7,900 bases of DNA from Rhodococcus sp. IITR03 (GTDB lineage: Bacteria > Actinomycetota > Actinomycetes > Mycobacteriales > Mycobacteriaceae): assembly GCA_001017865.1 (NCBI GenBank), contig LATQ01000336.1, positions 1 to 7,900 of the forward strand, written 5' to 3'. Below, piece after piece: positions 7,236 to 7,900 of the stretch (the first letter of the stretch is position 1; each line of letters opens with the position of its first letter). Below the pieces are notes generated by a model. The model ran no database searches. It was given only the letters and a program-made list of their open reading frames with translations, and had not been told where the DNA came from. The translations under genes and the position numbers were made by a program.

Positions 7236-7827
7236 GTCCCCACCCGTGCCGCGATCCGATCCGTCCACAACAGACCCGCACAGACCAGCGCAGTGCCCAC
7301 CACGAGCATGACGCCGCCGAGCCCACCGGCGAGAAGGATGCCGAGCGGAGCGGCGCCCATGAGTTGCCCGAGACCCACCCCGAGCACCGGCAGTCCCGCC
7401 AGGACCGTCGCCGTGGCCCGCGCGCACCGGCGAGGACCTGCTCCGTACGGGCACGGATCCGCATACGCGCGGCCAGATCGACGCGCGCGGCCCCGAGCAG
7501 TTCGGCGAGAGCGAGACCGTGACGGTCGGAGACCGCCCACGCATCGGCGACACGGTCCAGACTGTCGGCGACGCCATCGCCGTCCGACGATGCTGCAGCA
7601 GATCGTAATCCGTGTGCTGCCGACCCGCCGAGTCGCGCCCGGGCCGCAGCGACCCGGAAGGCACCGGCGACGGACCCGGCCGTCTCCCGAGCCGCCGTCT
7701 CGCACGCGTCGGCGGGATGCGTCCCCACCCGCAGATCCGCGATCACGGTGTCGAGTCCCGACAGCAACATCCGCCGTTGCCGATCGAGCTCCGCAGCGCG
7801 ACGACGCGATCGACGACGCCCCACCAC
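7232..7827 (-). CDS. TadB-like type II secretion F-family membrane protein (Rv3658c-like), one frameshift, start uncertain
   Basis: Inner-membrane platform component upstream of the TadC-like gene. The N-terminal part is an F-domain helical bundle (LLSGLDTVIADLRVGTHPADA, then GVADSLDRVADAWAVSDRHG and ARMRIRARTEQVLAGAR). The frame then breaks near 7417-7419. Adding one G (GGG to GGGG) joins it to ATATVLAGLPVLGVGLGQLMG and two C-terminal membrane segments ending in DRIAARVGT. The repaired length from GTG 7827 is 198 residues. That GTG has GAGGAG (7838-7833) at a 5-base spacing. Mycobacterial TadB-like proteins are longer (about 266 residues in Rv3658c) and begin with a hydrophobic segment, so the true start may lie beyond the right edge, with another frameshift in 7827-7900. 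Confidence 0.75.
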
Positions 7828-7900
7828 TCGGTCTCCTCGACGGTCGCGCCGGCCACGGCCGGCGTGATCCCCCGCCCCAACACCACAACCGTCGTGAGCA
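7828..7900 (-). other. Right edge, coding status unresolved
   Basis: Several minus-strand frames enter open from the right edge. One reads LTTVVVLGRGITPAVAGATV and continues to a stop near 7747; it could be the end of an upstream gene (a TadA-type ATPase would be expected there) or the N-terminus of the TadB-like protein in another frame. I recognise no motif, and the sequence is too short to decide. Confidence 0.3.

Noticed and set aside
1..7900. CRISPR arrays, tRNA or rRNA genes, insertion sequences, attachment sites
   Set aside because: No regularly spaced repeats, no cloverleaf-like or rRNA-like sequence, and no transposase or terminal inverted repeats were seen on reading both strands.

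Overview
The window is high-GC DNA in which every convincing gene lies on the minus strand, so it is described here from high to low coordinates, the direction of transcription. The gene content (a fused two-domain Dpp ATPase, a DUF4244 pilin-like peptide, and TadE and Rv3654c-like peptides) points to a member of the Mycobacteriales, Rhodococcus- or Gordonia-like. That placement rests on family recall, not on a search.

Region 1 (about 7900-5661) is part of a tad/Flp-pilus-like cluster of the mycobacterial Rv3658c-Rv3654c type. It holds a TadB-like inner-membrane platform protein (start uncertain), a TadC-like partner, a 67-residue DUF4244 pilin-like peptide, a TadE-family pseudopilin and a small Rv3654c-like TadE/TadG-type peptide. 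The genes are packed tightly: two junctions are 4-base ATGA overlaps. The ATPase (TadA) and prepilin peptidase are not in the window.

Region 2 (about 5660-5219) is a 440-base intergenic stretch. It holds a candidate terminator for the tad operon and a hairpin-rich stretch upstream of dppA that includes a perfect 18-bp palindrome.

Region 3 (5218-1) is a dppABCD-type peptide ABC importer operon: lipoprotein binding protein DppA, permeases DppB and DppC, and a fused DppD/DppF-type ATPase running off the left edge. A perfect 16-bp hairpin separates dppA from dppB, and the later genes are 4-5 bases apart. DppA would capture peptides outside the membrane, DppB and DppC form the channel, and the two ABC domains power uptake. 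The mycobacterial relative also handles haem.

The most unusual property of the window is that conserved reading frames are broken by single-base shifts at 11 places: four in dppA, four in the Rv3654c-like gene, and one each in dppB, the dppD fusion and the tadB-like gene. One compensating base at each site restores family-typical sequence, and three of the repaired genes come out as whole numbers of codons. This looks more like base-calling errors in a draft sequence than gene decay. I found no convincing new system, RNA gene, CRISPR array or mobile element.
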